A stretch of 64,000 nucleotides of DNA from Phoronis australis (taxonomy: Eukaryota > Phoronida > Phoronidae): the NCBI GenBank assembly GCA_002633005.1, contig NMRA01000215.1, positions 474,852 to 538,851 on the forward strand. Reading direction: 5' to 3'. Made by a program: the position numbers and the translations under genes. Positions 42,484 to 54,898 of the stretch are shown one piece after another. Numbering within the stretch: position 1 is the stretch's first letter; every line of letters starts with the position of its first letter. The notes under the pieces were generated by a model, which searched no databases, was not told where the DNA came from, and saw nothing but the letters and a program-made list of their open reading frames with translations.

Positions 42484-42672
42484 TTCCCCGTCATGACGGC
42501 TAATTCTGTCGACAGCGAAACTAAGCTGGCAATAACTACAAGAGCGGCAAAATCCTAATTGCACAGTAGCTAGCCACCTTACTAACTGTCATCTTCATTC
42601 GTCTTCATTCTCAATCACGGGAGAAGACTACTCTTGCGATGAATTCTTCCGCCAAGCCGTCATGACGGGGAA
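42484..42672. mobile_element. 189-bp inverted-repeat element
   Basis: TTCCCCGTCATGACGGCT at 42484-42501 is the exact inverse complement of 42655-42672. Each terminal repeat contains the perfect palindrome CCGTCATGACGG. No second copy or target duplication identified. Confidence 0.6.
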
Positions 42673-44479
42673 TTCTGGGTCATCTTTTCTGAATGCGCTT
42701 GTCGTGTACTGTAGGTTGATTCTGATTCCTCTACGTTAACACCAATATGAGGACAGCGAAGATTTATTTCTAAAATGTTGTGTAACACACTCTGTTTGGC
42801 GCGATCTTGAGAACACTTTTTGAAATCATTTAAAAAAAGAAAACAACTCTATTTCGGTTGATTTCTTATCAGACTGATGTTAAGTAGTTACAGTCTTATC
42901 ATTATTAATAACATCATTCATGGAAAATCTCGTTTGATAGTTTAACATGATTGCTCAGAGGTGAAAAATCATACAAATTATTACGCATCAAGATAAACTT
43001 TGAATGGAAAATTGCATCAACCATTAATGTGAATTGTTAAGAAATATTTTATATCATACCATACCATACCATTCATATGAATTCATAGTAATGGTAGATG
43101 TGAATTCGTTCGAAATGTAATGTTTTGTATTCAATACGCGTTTTTATTACATACAAAATATTGCATTTGCATTACAAAGATTAAAACAAGTTTTTTTATA
43201 AATTATCTGAAACTAATTTTTTGAAAATTATATTATACAATACGCTTGACACTGGGCCAGTTGCATTCTCAGAACTTTGGACACCACGACAGTCTAATTT
43301 CGGTTATTAAGGTCTACATTTACGTAAATATATTACAAAACATGTTGTGTTTTTCAAAATTCGTTCCGGGACACTTAGACCGTGTAAGTGGCGTGCGTAT
43401 GTGTAGATGTTTTGAAAATAAATGGCTAAAGTGCTTTTGATACCAAAATCTCAACCGCCAACAATTTGTAACAAAACAGAATCCCGAATTATTTTTCATA
43501 ACAGACACACATGTTTATCTTAGGCAAAGTAAATTGATTATTGGATAATTCAAACACGTTGTAATACATGTTTCCTTAACCATTTATCATTCTTGTCGAA
43601 CTCGTTGAGTTTTACCCCCTTGCGTTTAACCAGTGCACTTAGCCTTTTACAACCAAAGTCATCGTGAAACCATTTAAAACTGGGATATTAAATGTTTATT
43701 AATAAGTACATAAGGTCACTTTAAAACTCAACGTGGTGTGCATCTGACAGTCGTAAGTTGGAATGCTCCCCTATCCATCAAGAAACTAAGCGTACCGACC
43801 ACTCGAGTGCAATCTCACATCATTCCAGGTAAAGCTCAAAGCTCGCGTGTAAAATTTTGTACTATACATGTACAACTGAAAGTCTTCTCTCGATAAATCG
43901 AATTAGTTCGGGTTCATTGTAATCCCCAGTCGTTAGTTTGGGGTTAAACCTATGTTTTGAATACCAGCGCTAATGAACCTTTAAGTGGTCGAGACGCACC
44001 GTCTACAATAGACTAGTTAATGCGTTTATTTTTATTTATTTGTAAACATTCTTAATTCGACGATGACGACTTTTACACTAATCGTAGAGCATCATTCTAA
44101 TTCGCTGCGGCATTAAAGCGACACGCTCGCTTTTTAGGGTCAAAACTCAATGTTATGAATATTGTTGGAGGGAATTAATTCTTGATGCTATTAGGTTTGA
44201 CCAGGGGTCAGTTCCGTGAAACTGATTTAAAACTTGAAATATTAAATTGATCTTACCGTCCCACTTCATGATTTCTGGATAAAGTTGTAGCCAAGTAATT
44301 TCAATTACTTAAAAAGAGCGCATCATAGTGTAGAAATATTTTATAGAAATTGGCTCAGTAACTAGCAGGTGTGTGTATATTCTCAGAGACTTAGCACTTC
44401 TGGTCAAATAGGATTTAATTATTTTTTCAGAAACAGTTTTGTGGAGTGTTAAGTCATTTTCCACGAAACAAACCCCTAA

Positions 44480-44750
44480 GCTACAAAAACAACAAATTAT
44501 GCTGTGTTTTTATGATTTTAGTACAAATCGCGAATTCTCATCCTTTTCTGCCGGTCATTCGCTGAAATCAAGGCTGGTGACTTTACTAGTTAAACGCGCT
44601 TGGAATATTCAGCCAATTATTTAACAACAGGGTTTAAGCCCATCACCAAAGTGTTGCTATGAAGCTGCTGAGTCTGTGAGTTCGATTGCGCGTTGGGGCA
44701 GGACTCAGAAAGAAAACCACTTGTATAGCCGATAAGGCCACTTTACTTAG
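44480..44750 (+). repeat. SINE-like repeat, copy C
   Basis: CATTCGCTGAAATCAAGGCTGGTGACTTTAC at 44556-44587 followed by a tRNA-like stretch (GTGAGTTCGATTGCGCG, B box, ~44676-44692) and GGACTCAGAAAGAAAACCAC, in the same order as copies A, D and F. Confidence 0.5.
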
Positions 44751-45256
44751 CTTGTAGATTTATTTGGAGCTTAAATTCACGATGCCAATGAAAGTTTTCG
44801 CAACTACTTGTATCGCTTCTAACCTAAGCGTTACCCGAGCTGTAGCCAGTACACGACGTACACTCATTGAAGAGCCGTTTAGGTAAAATGACTATTACGG
44901 TGGGACATTACATTTCACTCAGTGGCGGTTGTCGATGGAATGTTTTTGCAACTTTTGTTTGCGTAATGAAAATCGAGTTACATCTGTGAAATAAGAAGAC
45001 AAGTTAGCACTTTTCATTTCCTATAATTATACTGCTACCGGAATTTCGCTCACAGGGGTTATTTTTGGTTAAAAATCACTAGTTGTCTAACTCATTTATG
45101 AACAATAAAGTGTATCCCAATAACCCAACAACCCAAAACCTACTGACCTTGACCCACTCCGTCATTGCTTAATCACAATTTGAATGATTTATAACTAATA
45201 AAACCTTTCATGTACAATTTAGTTAATTTTCAGTCATTTTGAAAAGAGAGGACTCT

Positions 45257-45516
45257 AAGATAACTGACAAGGTTCGTGCGTTAAGATAACTGACAATGTT
45301 CGTGCGTTAAGATAACTGACAAGGTTCGTGCGTTAAGATAACTGACAAGGTTCGTGCGTTAAGATAACTGACAATGTTCGTGCGTTAAGATAACTGACAA
45401 GGTTCGTGCGTTAAGATAACTGACAAGGTTCGTGCGTTAAGATAACTGACAAGGTTCGTGCGTTAAGATAACTGACAATGTTCGTGCGTTAAGATAACTG
45501 ACAAGGTTCGTGCGTT
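45257..45516 (+). repeat. 26-bp tandem repeat, 10 copies
   Basis: Exactly ten head-to-tail units that begin AAGATAACTGACAA and end GTTCGTGCGTT. The only variation is G or T at one position, in the order G T G G T G G G T G. Units are otherwise identical, so the array is recently homogenised. No spacers. Confidence 0.95.
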
Positions 45517-45689
45517 AATTCTAAACACAGTATACACAAACTGTATGGAAGACACGAGCATCGTTTTTTTCTTAATGCTGTCTTTGGCAATTATGGGTTT
45601 TACGGCCGATAAACGCATTCTCATTATTATTGGTGTGGGATAGACTTAATGTACTTGTAAGTTTTGACGAGAGCTATAACACAACAAAA

Positions 45690-45900
45690 AGCGGTGTTTT
45701 TAATATTTCATTAAAAATCGCCAAACCTAACCATTGTCCGCCAGACATTCGCCGAAATCAAGGTAGGTGTCTTTACCATGAAAATATACTTTGCTACAAA
45801 TCGCGAGATTTGGCACAATGGCAGAGCGTGCAGTTGCTACTGCGGAGATAGTGGAATCGAATTCGCACTTCTGAAAATCAGATAATTTCTGTAAAATTCC
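45690..45900 (+). repeat. SINE-like repeat, copy D
   Basis: CGCCAGACATTCGCCGAAATCAAGGTAGGTG (45738-45768), then ATTTGGCACAATGGCAGAGCG (A-box-like, 45808-45828) and GTGGAATCGAATTCGCAC (B-box-like, ~45850-45867). This is the clearest plus-strand tRNA-like head of the family. Confidence 0.5.
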
Positions 45901-47599
45901 TTTTTTCGCCTAAAATATCCCTTTTAACGTAATATGTAAGCACAAAAGGTTCGGGATGTTTAAGAAAAAATCAAAAAATCACCAACAACCTTCGGGCCAT
46001 TCTGTGTGAAGACACTTCAGGTATGTGGGAAGATTTGTATGGAAAATCAATTAATTAATTTCATGACCTGCGGACGGAGAAGATGCAGATATCAAAATGA
46101 TTGCATGACCGTATTTTTCGTTCAAACACGATTACGGAAATTTGCATTTTTGCGACTTGACTGTGAACAACGAAAAGTTGTTTGCTGAAATACGAGTGGA
46201 CAAAGGTGTTAAAAATTACCTTACCTTAGAAAGAACTCCAACAGCAAAATGGAACAGTTCTAACTCCTTTTTATTAATTATTATGTACACGTATACTTTC
46301 ATCATTCCCGTTCCATTTCCTTTTTCGGACAAACATGAACGCGCATACACAACGCATAACGTAAGTTTTAAGTGTCATTAAAAGTATGCCATTCAAAACA
46401 CTTGTACACGTATTATTAATCTTAATAACATTCAACAGCAGCCCGTTGCTGTATTGCCATTGACAACAACGTGCTGTAATACGTCATGGGTGCAGCTCCG
46501 ATCATTGAGTGCACTCTTAACGTTCCGTAAAGTTATGGTACGGTACGCCGAATATCTGGCTCTTCGCTGTCGTTAGAAAAATTTACTGTACGGTATTTCT
46601 GTAGTCGCCATTAATACCGGATGTTTTCCTTCTGCAAAAATACATATCACAGTACCATTTGACACGTGAATTTTGTTTTAAAACCATATGCAAAATTCCA
46701 TGATTCTTCCATGCAATTGAGAGGAAGAGTTTAAGTTGAAACTAAGTTTACGCCAATGTTAAATCTATATGTATGCGGTGTTACGTGAGCAATTATTGAA
46801 ATTCTTCTCGTATACGATCAATTTTCAGCACAGCAATTTTTTGACAATTATCTAACAACTTTTTAGTTCTCTAGTCACACATTTCTTGCTATTTACCTCA
46901 AAATGTCTAGTTGGACTCAGCGCCAGGTTGAAAATCGATCTTCCATAACTCTCTCTTGTGCCTTCCTTCGCCGTACACTTAATCCCTAATTCGACATTAG
47001 AAACATTTGATTATACAGGGGTAGACCCATTATAGTATTTAACTAACGTGCTAGGAACGCGACTTAAACGCTATCATTGCTACCTTGCGGTCGGTGTTGA
47101 TATAGTATATCAGGCCATCTTTCAATGTCTGAAATCCAGTTACCGCGGCGAGAGCAACTAGCCGTAACATAGCTGAAGGAATCCCTGAGCGAGGATCTAC
47201 ATGTATAAATATACGTCGATGTTGGAGTGCATATTTACCCAAGCAAGGTGTTAAGTTTCGAAATGCATCGACTTCTTAGTCGAAAACAACCAATGTTTGA
47301 TAAGTTCTGATGCAAAACAGAATTCAGTAAATTGCAGTTTGGTTCTAGAAGTCGAATTATATTAGTGGATGCAATACATATACAGTCCTGTTTTAGCATT
47401 GGACCAGCCTCGTGAGGGTCATGTTAACTTTGCAAACGTCTGCACGAAATCTACATGTGGCAAAAGGAAAAAGTAAGATCAGACGATTTTCGCAATGTTC
47501 TTGGTATTTAAAAAATCAACGAGAACGAGCTGTCATGCAAACTTTTGTAAGTAATCGTGGACGTCATACAACTCAGAACGTCAAACTTCTGATTTTGAT
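45901..47599. other. Intergenic, nothing recognised
   Basis: AT-rich sequence with short frames only. Confidence 0.5.
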
Positions 47600-48080
47600 G
47601 GCAGGCACATTGAAATTAAATATGGCGACCACAAATTACTAAAGCAATGGTAAGGTATTCAAATTAACTGTTAAGAAAAAAGCGATTGTTTCACACAAAA
47701 AAAACCGGTCACCGTGTTCTTAGATATCTCAGACGTCAGGTTATTGCTAGATTACTGATGGTGCTGTTTTAATCGCTTTGTAAAAGACAGCCATGTTGAA
47801 ATTCAATACGGCGAACGTCAATTATAAAAACATTGGTATAATTTAAATCTTCGGGCATGAAAATGAGGCGTTAAACACAAAAACAGTGTTTCTAGGTGAC
47901 CCAAAAATTAATATATAAGCAATTAGTGATTTAAAAGACAGTCATAGCAAGAAAATTCAAAATGGCGGGCACAGTCGCAAGAGCAGCCTTAGACTTTTAA
48001 TTCAAATCTACTGGCGTGAAAATGGGGAGCTTTGTAAGTTACTCAAAAGCGACATCTCTATGGGTCCCAAAAGGTGCCTA
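47600..48080 (+). repeat. Three degenerate ~160-bp tandem units
   Basis: Each unit has, in order, GACAGYCAT or GGCA, GAAATTCAAWAWGGCG, CAATTATAAAA, GCGTGAAAATG, ACACAAAAA, GTGTTTCTAGGTGAC or its variants. Units start near 47600, 47790 and 47940 and have diverged strongly, so this is an old tandem repeat or satellite remnant. Confidence 0.4.
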
Positions 48081-48799
48081 TATGCTTTGCATGAAATTCA
48101 ATGTGTCTGCTCTCCGATGGATTGCTGGCGATCAAGGTCTATATCTAGAAACTTGTGTTGAAGTGTCCTAAGTTTTGACTAGTTTTGATTCCCTAAAGTA
48201 TTTACGTCTTGTACTCTATCACCATGCAATCGCAATTATGTGAAGACCAGTATGCCCGCCTCCACTGACACAACACAACTGTTTTCCAGTCGACGAGCTT
48301 TTTGGAAAGCAGATGTTGTGTACGCGCACGATACGTCCCGAAATCGGAAAGAATGTTTTGTACTTTTAAAAAGCATTAGGGGAGAATTAAATGTAGTGAC
48401 AGAGGTTTCCAAGCATATCTGACCTTCACGTTTAACAAGGGACTGGGGACGAGATGACCGGGGAGGAACATCATTTTTTTAGTGATAATGCGGAAATCCA
48501 GATCAACCTTCTACGGTTAGTGGGCCCAACGTGTATTAGCTCAAACAACGTCACGTTAGAATGCGAACTTTGACCTCAAAAGCGCGCCAATATTCAAGAT
48601 CACAATTCCCCCCTACATTTCACTAGCTGGCGATTAGATGTTCTGTTGTTGAGATTGTGATGTGGCCAACAGATGGCGTGCAGACACGACTTTAATGTTT
48701 GCAACATTGTGAAAGACTTTTAGTTGATGTGAGTAATCTAAGAGAAGATTTGTTTAGTAAATGCAAATTTGCCATTTGAGTTAATTCACTCCTGTTGCT

Positions 48800-49121
48800 G
48801 GTTGCATGAAACAGTCCCAAATAGGGACTCAACTAACCTCTTTAAATCTTCTGCACATTTGGGTTTTTTACTTACATATGTCATATTTTTCTGTTACTTT
48901 ATCTTTATTATGGGCCCTTTTTGACTAGTGGCACTTTCTTATAATACATTAGAAAACTGATCCCTTACTGTATTTCATTGAAAAGACAGTATTCTCGGTC
49001 ATGGTGTGTATCAAAGCTGAAGTTGACTTAATAATGAAGACTGAATAGCATTAGAAAGTTCAATCAGTGTTTTCATAAGTCTGCAAAAGCGGTGCCTATT
49101 TGGGTCTGATCGATGAAACCG
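48800..49121. mobile_element. ~320-bp MITE, copy 2
   Basis: Left end GGTTGCATGAAACAGTCCCAAATAGGGACTCA, right end CCTATTTGGGTCTGATCGATGAAACC inverted. Interior similar to 21854-22263 over most of its length, including AGTTCAATCAGTGTTTTC near the right end. Confidence 0.6.
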
Positions 49122-50003
49122 GCCACCAATGTCAACTCATCGGTTTGCCTTTTTGTTCAGTATGACGTTATTGTGGAATTTGATGACGCGTGCTGAAGCC
49201 CTTTACCTAGAAAACGGACTGCAAAGATTGCACACTAGACTAGACGCCCTGACGTGCTCTGAATATGGCATATTTTAGCCCAGTACTCCTTCTAGCCGAA
49301 ATCCTGGGTATAAGCTTTGTAATTTGTGACTTATTTCTTCATGAACACGACCATTCCCGATGAATCGACTGCATTCCACAGGCGCGACAGAAAAGTGACG
49401 TTTTGTCCATAAATAACACCTTTTGAATAGGTTTCTGACTCACCGCAGTCATTTTAAATGTACTTTAATATTACCATTAGGTCAGGCAAACTGATGAGGA
49501 TTTCTGTATCTCGGGTAAATTTTCCATGCCGAATAAAACTAGGTACATTTTGACTGCAGCGTCATCTATATATCAATGTTATATAACAACTAGCAGGTGG
49601 GAATTTCTGAAAGCGTGCATTGAACATTTTAAAAGTATAATCACATCATCATTACGGATCACATTATGTGGATACCGGTCTACTCCTAATGGCATTCGTT
49701 ATTTTGTCCTCAGTTAAACAGTACTCTTGCAATTATTTTTGAAAAAAAAAACACACCAAAAATCACTGTTTAGCCACTTCATCCTATCTGCTTGTACATT
49801 GTAAGCTGTGTGACACGGTACACTAAAACCTCAGATTAAAATTGAGCGGAGAGGCAATCTGCTGCAGGCTTATGGTGCACAAGAATCTTTTAAGCCCTAA
49901 ATGCAGGAGCGTGGTAAAATTTTTCAAATACGCATGCGCGAGATCGGAGATTTGGTCTAATTTATGATTGTGTGTGTGTATATATGCATGCATGTTTGTA
50001 TAT

Positions 50004-50005
<2 letters not shown>

Positions 50006-50062
<57 letters not shown>
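50006..50062. repeat. (GT)n microsatellite
   Basis: About 28 uninterrupted GT dinucleotides. The open frames over it on both strands are translations of the repeat. Confidence 0.97.
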
Positions 50063-50063
<1 letters not shown>

Positions 50064-50100
50064 CTGTATTTATGTATGTAGTGTTATTGTGTTTGTTTTG

Positions 50101-50150
50101 TATGTGTGTGTGTGTGTGTGTGTGTGCGCGCACGCGCGCGTGTGTATATG
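50101..50150. repeat. (GT)n-(GC)n alternating run
   Basis: GT repeats run into CGCGCACGCGCGCGTGTG without breaking purine-pyrimidine alternation over about 50 bp, a strong Z-DNA-type sequence. Confidence 0.9.
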
Positions 50151-50999
50151 CTTTTCTTTCAAACACTGTTGCATGGTCATAACGATGATCTAACATAGCT
50201 CACAGTATGTCACATAACACAGATCACCATGCGCGCACCCGGGGGGGGGGGGGCTCGAAACGAAGTGGGCAAAAAGTCCGCCACAGAGAAACAAAAAACA
50301 AAAAGTCCCAGAAAACGATGCAAAGTCCACCAAAAAGGTGCAGACGCACAGTTCACAGTTCTGAAGGTGGTATCCCGTTTTTTTAGTCCTGCCGCCTTTT
50401 CTTGTAAGCAAAAGGTCTACATCGTCAGAAATTCGAGCCCCCCATATTAAAGGCTTGGTGCGTGCATGATCACAGTATGTCGCATCACCTATTGGGTATG
50501 GAGTGCTTAATAGTACAAAGATGCAACGCGAGTGATATTAAAATAAATTTTGGTTCGATGTATGTCCGGACATTTGAGCAGCCTACCCTAGAACGTAACA
50601 ACTGCGGCAAACTGTAATTTAAAAAGAGTCAGTTTGATTGTAGTGACTGGTCGTTATTTTTTGTATTTTTGCCCGAGGTAGTTGGATGTGCTAACGTGAA
50701 ATACACGTACACTGGTGATGTACTTTGAACGGAAGTTCGTTAGTACCGAAAAACAAACATGGCAAAATGCCAATTAATCGGTCATCGGCCATTACTTTGA
50801 ATTAAATTCCATCCGGATTTTGCAAGTTAAAGTTTCCGTCAGAAAGACTAGATCGATTAGAAGTAAAGAGTTAGAAAAGACAGCCACATATTACCTATGG
50901 AGTAAAACCTCGTGTCATTTTGTTCACGAAATGGCGTGTTGTTTTTTTTGGATTTTAAATCTGCATTTGCCCTGTTTAGCTGACAAAAATGAAAATATA

Positions 51000-51290
51000 T
51001 TTGTCTTTTAGTGTCATAAAATTGGTCTCATTAATAATTTTACCATGATAGGACTCCATTTCCTTTACCATCTCAAGACACCTACAATGGACACATGCGC
51101 CATTTTTGAATTTGCAGTTCATTGGCCAACCCTAATAAAGTTTGGAACGTTTTCCTGAGTCACTGATGGTTTCGAAGCTCTCGTTTGTAAAGAAAATAAA
51201 ATCCTATCACGGTGAGGAATATTATGAGACTAGCTTTATAATGCCCAATTCAATTTTCGGTTATTATCTAGATTGGGCCAAATGAAACTC
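51000..51290 (-). repeat. Dispersed repeat body, second copy
   Basis: Shares GGACTCCATTTCC, CTCAAGACACC, GTTTTCCTGAGTCACTGATGG and AATAAAATCCTATCAC with 42100-42310 and 60540-60680 in the same orientation. Confidence 0.5.
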
Positions 51291-52073
51291 TATATGTTTT
51301 TCTTCATCCCGTTCTTGTTTATTTTTTAGCGTGGCGTGTAGTCGCTAAACATCTGGGACCCGTTTTGCCAAAGGCTTTTTTCACAACAAGCATGAAGATT
51401 TTTCTGCAACAGATGGCGCAGCAATGAGAATGCACGCCGGAGGTGCATATCAGAAATCTAAGAAGTTAATACAACTTTTGGCATGAGTTCTATATCTGTG
51501 ACTTTCGTTGGCCGCAAGTCGTAAAAATAAAATTGCTTAATGTTTATGCAGTCAAGGCATGGTGCTTAAGTTCATATACCTGAAAAAAATAATTTGCGTC
51601 ATTAAAAACTTTCTGTGGATCGACCAATGGGGTGATGGGTACTTATCGATGTCTAGTTACGCTCCTGGTAAGATATTAGCATTTAACTGGTGGCGTCGGA
51701 AGAGCTACAAGAAGTAGAAAGCGGACAAATATAACCAAGGAGATAATTCCGTAGGCTCCTAAGAAAGTACTAAAAGTTATTTAGACGGGGCACAGACAGA
51801 ATTGAGCCATATCAACATCTGCATCCACCAGTCGCCACCAGTTTCCGCTGCGTAATTTTCGCCTGTTTCAAGGACCCCTCTCCCATCCTCCATCAAGATT
51901 AACGTCTCACTTCTGTGATACTGCTGTTACGGCGTCGTGTTTCATACTGTCACTAACTTCGTACTACATGTAGTATAACTAGACCGTGATATAGCCGGGA
52001 AACGAAACACAGATACTAGCAATTCGTCTGAAAACCGAAAACACTAAATCAATAAAGAATCCGCTCAGTGGCG

Positions 52074-52330
52074 GATCTAGGATACCATAAGGGGGGGACA
52101 AAACTTTGTATCGGGCAATTGCGTAAAGCACGACTGCATGCGCGCACCCAGTCTGAAATGAAGGAGGGCTTGGACTTCTGAGAATGTGAACCTCTTTGCT
52201 GAATTGCAACGCACAACTAAAAAAAAAAAAAAAACGAAGANNNNNNNNNNNNNNNNNNNNNNNNNNNNNNNNNNNNNNNNNGCGGCAGCCAAGGGTGGGG
52301 GGGGGGGGGAGGGGGGAGGGGTTGCCCTCC
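52074..52330. mobile_element. GTGGCGGATC-type element, copy 1, with assembly gap
   Basis: Begins CAGTGGCGGATCTAGGATAC and continues GCACGACTGCATGCGCGCAC, matching 58735-58840. The copy is interrupted by the gap at 52241-52281 and ends in G-rich sequence. Confidence 0.55.
52241..52281. other. Assembly gap (41 N)
   Basis: A run of 41 undetermined bases between an A-rich tract and a G-rich tract. Reading frames drawn across it are meaningless. Confidence 1.
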
Positions 52331-53333
52331 CCCCCTCAATTCGCATATGCAGCGAGCACTAAGTTGTTTCAAGTGAGACTAATCTAAAGTTAGTTCATTG
52401 GTCTTCAAAACTGATGTTTGACAAATAACGATTATGATGTTGGTAATGAGTGCACCGCAAAGCTAATTTGAAACGTTAGCAAGGGTCAAGGATGCAGTTC
52501 TAATCATTAATTGCTGAAGAACCTCAATAGATACTCATTCTGAAGGTTTGCACTTAGGCACGTCATGGGTTTTTGCAAGACATGTTCCACTGATATCAAA
52601 CATGACGTCCGCCCCGGGTTCAAAGCATATTGAGTACATCCGCTGACACTATGCTCATAGGCATAAGAGATGAATTCTGTCATAAAATTAAGGAATGAAG
52701 CTTGTGAACGCCTGAACGCGCAGTTACAGGGAAATAACACTACACCCAGTTTTGTCCTTAGTTTTACCTAATCTGTGCACAATTACATTGGCGGATCCAG
52801 GGGGGTGAAGGGTGTCCGGACACCCCCTTTTCCCTTGATTTTAGTGATATCAAATCTTAAATTTTCAAATTGTTGATTTGCATCCCTCGTTTTAAGTAAT
52901 CCTTGATCCGAATCCCCCTTTTAAAAAATCTTGGACCTATGCCTGAATTAGACCTAGGTGCCTGTGTACGTGAAGCTCTACCCGTCTTACATGTGCTTGT
53001 AACTTTAAAGGATACTAAACCATGTTTTGGTGATATCAATCAAAGCTTCGTTCTTTCACCTGCTAATGCATCACTGGCGTCCCGCATGAGTGATACAAGC
53101 AGAATTCAAATAAACATTCATACTCTTTGAGTCACAAATTGAACACTATGGACCTTGACTGTTGTTGTGTAACTATCCTAAAGCGCGTGGGTCACGCTTG
53201 TCCGTTTAGCGCTCCAAACTTTTGCCTGTTGTCGAGGGTTGCAGAGCATTATTTCGTTTCAAAGAACTGGACAGCAAAGTTGTTTTCAATATCTGTTAAT
53301 AGGCCAAAACCGGGTTTTGGTATCCTTTTCCAT

Positions 53334-53473
53334 GGGCGGCGCAGCACTGAAAAAAAGTGGGGGCTAAAGCCCCCCTCAGACCCCCTGTGGTGCACCGCCT
53401 ATAGACCATGTGCGGCATAGCACTGAAAAAAGTGGGGGGCTACAGCTCCCCCCAGCCCCCTATGGTGCGCCGC
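53334..53473. repeat. Two ~65-bp GC-rich hairpin units
   Basis: 53334-53399 and 53411-53473 are related copies: GCAGCACTGAAAAAA, GTGGGGGCTAAAGCCCCCCTC (a stem-loop), ACCCCCTGTGGTGCACCGCC. The ends GGCGGCGC and GTGCACCGCC also pair, so each unit is a foldback of its own. Confidence 0.7.
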
Positions 53474-53681
53474 TCATGTTTTAAGGACGTGCGCGAAAGC
53501 GCTAAAACATTAGAAGGAAACAAGGAAGTTTGTGCTAGGTCAATATGTAAATAAAAATTTTGACATAACATGTTTCCTGGTCAAGATTAAGTTATTGTTT
53601 GATACTGAGAATTGATAAAACAGCAAGGCACGCTTGAGCTGTACAAAGGACACGTACCAAGCAAGAATTCAACAAAACTAC

Positions 53682-54186
53682 CGTATAGCCCTGCAATTAG
53701 GCGTATGTGCCTAATTGCGGGACTTGCGTCTATATGTGGGACATTTGAGTAGAACTTGCGTTGATTACATATATGGTGCTCCTTATATAGATGCACCTTC
53801 AATGTTCGAAAAACACTCCTAGTTTGCACGTGGATTCAGTAATAGTGCAAATTCTTTCTGATGACAAACATATACATGTAGGCCTACTAGCCGAAGAACT
53901 TGTACTGCTTGTTCGTCTTGGCAGGAAAATAGCACGTCTACGGATTAGACGTGAAAGCCAATGCCACGTAGTAGATTGGTTGAGCAATCACGACTCGATT
54001 GCAGTTAAAACGTTGGAGCGGTTAAGTATATGCATTTAGTGTATTTTTTAAATCATTGAAGGTGCGTCTAGAAGCACCGTCTGCGCCTAATTGCGGAACT
54101 TAGGCCCACGCGCCTATCTGTTGAACACTTGAGTAAATAATCTTGCAAAAAAAACGAAGTGATCCGCCTAATTGCAGGACTATACG
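53682..54186. mobile_element. ~505-bp inverted-repeat element with internal GCCTAATTGCGG repeats
   Basis: Left CGTATAGCCCTGCAATTAGGCG and right inverse CGTATAGTCCTGCAATTAGGCG match except for one base. The sub-terminal block GCCTAATTGCGG..ACTT....CATTTGAGTA occurs twice in direct orientation (53709-53757 and 54088-54138). An 82-codon frame inside (53791-54039) resembles no family I know. Confidence 0.6.
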
Positions 54187-54726
54187 ATAGTTGAAATGGC
54201 GTCGAAGTCGATGCTGACAAATTATCGACGTCTAAACAACATAAATTCAATCGAAATTCAACAGGGGTTTTGTTCCCAACGAACATTCCTTGTCATTATA
54301 ATACTAATTTGTCTTTATTGGGGATTATCGACGTCTACACAACGACGTCACTACTGTAGCATTCCACGTGCACTATCGTGCCAGCAATTTTGCCTCAAGT
54401 GGTTGAACTTATCAACTCCTTTGCTCAGTTTAAACGTCTAGTTTTGCGCCTACGGGAAAAAGGAAAGTAAATGGTCAGGGAAATTATTTAATGGTCCCCA
54501 TACTTTTCTGAGGACCTAATCAAGTTATTTTCTTAAAGATTATACCCTCCCGAAAGAGGATGTAAATCAAGTTGGACCCTATAAAATGGCCAAATTTGAC
54601 TAACTTTGGAACATCATATGTCACAAATGGCAGATCGGATTCACGTGAAACATTTAAATACTATGTTTTATGCTCTGTTCTCTAAAACAATGCGAGTAAT
54701 TGTTTTTAAAATGCTTTACTTTTGTA

Positions 54727-54898
54727 TTAGGGACCAGTGCTGTAGTGGGGCGTAGGCGCACGTAGGCGCAGCCAACCACCTTTTGGCATTTGAACGTAGC
54801 GCCTGAGCACCGTGAGTTACGTTCGGTGCTCAGTGTGATACGGTGGGCTTTGGGCGCCTACTTACCTCTAATTTTACCACTATAGCACTATTAGGGGC
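54727..54898 (+). mobile_element. hAT-like MITE, copy 2, with 8-bp target duplication
   Basis: The element is 54735-54890 (156 bp), beginning CAGTGCTGTAGTGGGGCG and ending with CCACTATAGCACTA. It is flanked by TTAGGGAC and TTAGGGGC (7 of 8 identical). It matches the inverse complement of 35252-35406 along its whole length. Confidence 0.82.

Noticed and set aside
45257-45516. CRISPR array
   Set aside because: 26-bp units are directly contiguous with no spacers and the window is eukaryotic.
49957-50193. Cys/Val- and His/Thr-repeat proteins over the (GT)n tract
   Set aside because: They are translations of the dinucleotide repeat.
52077-52387. Frames crossing the N gap
   Set aside because: They span 41 undetermined bases and poly-G/poly-A tracts, so the translation is meaningless.
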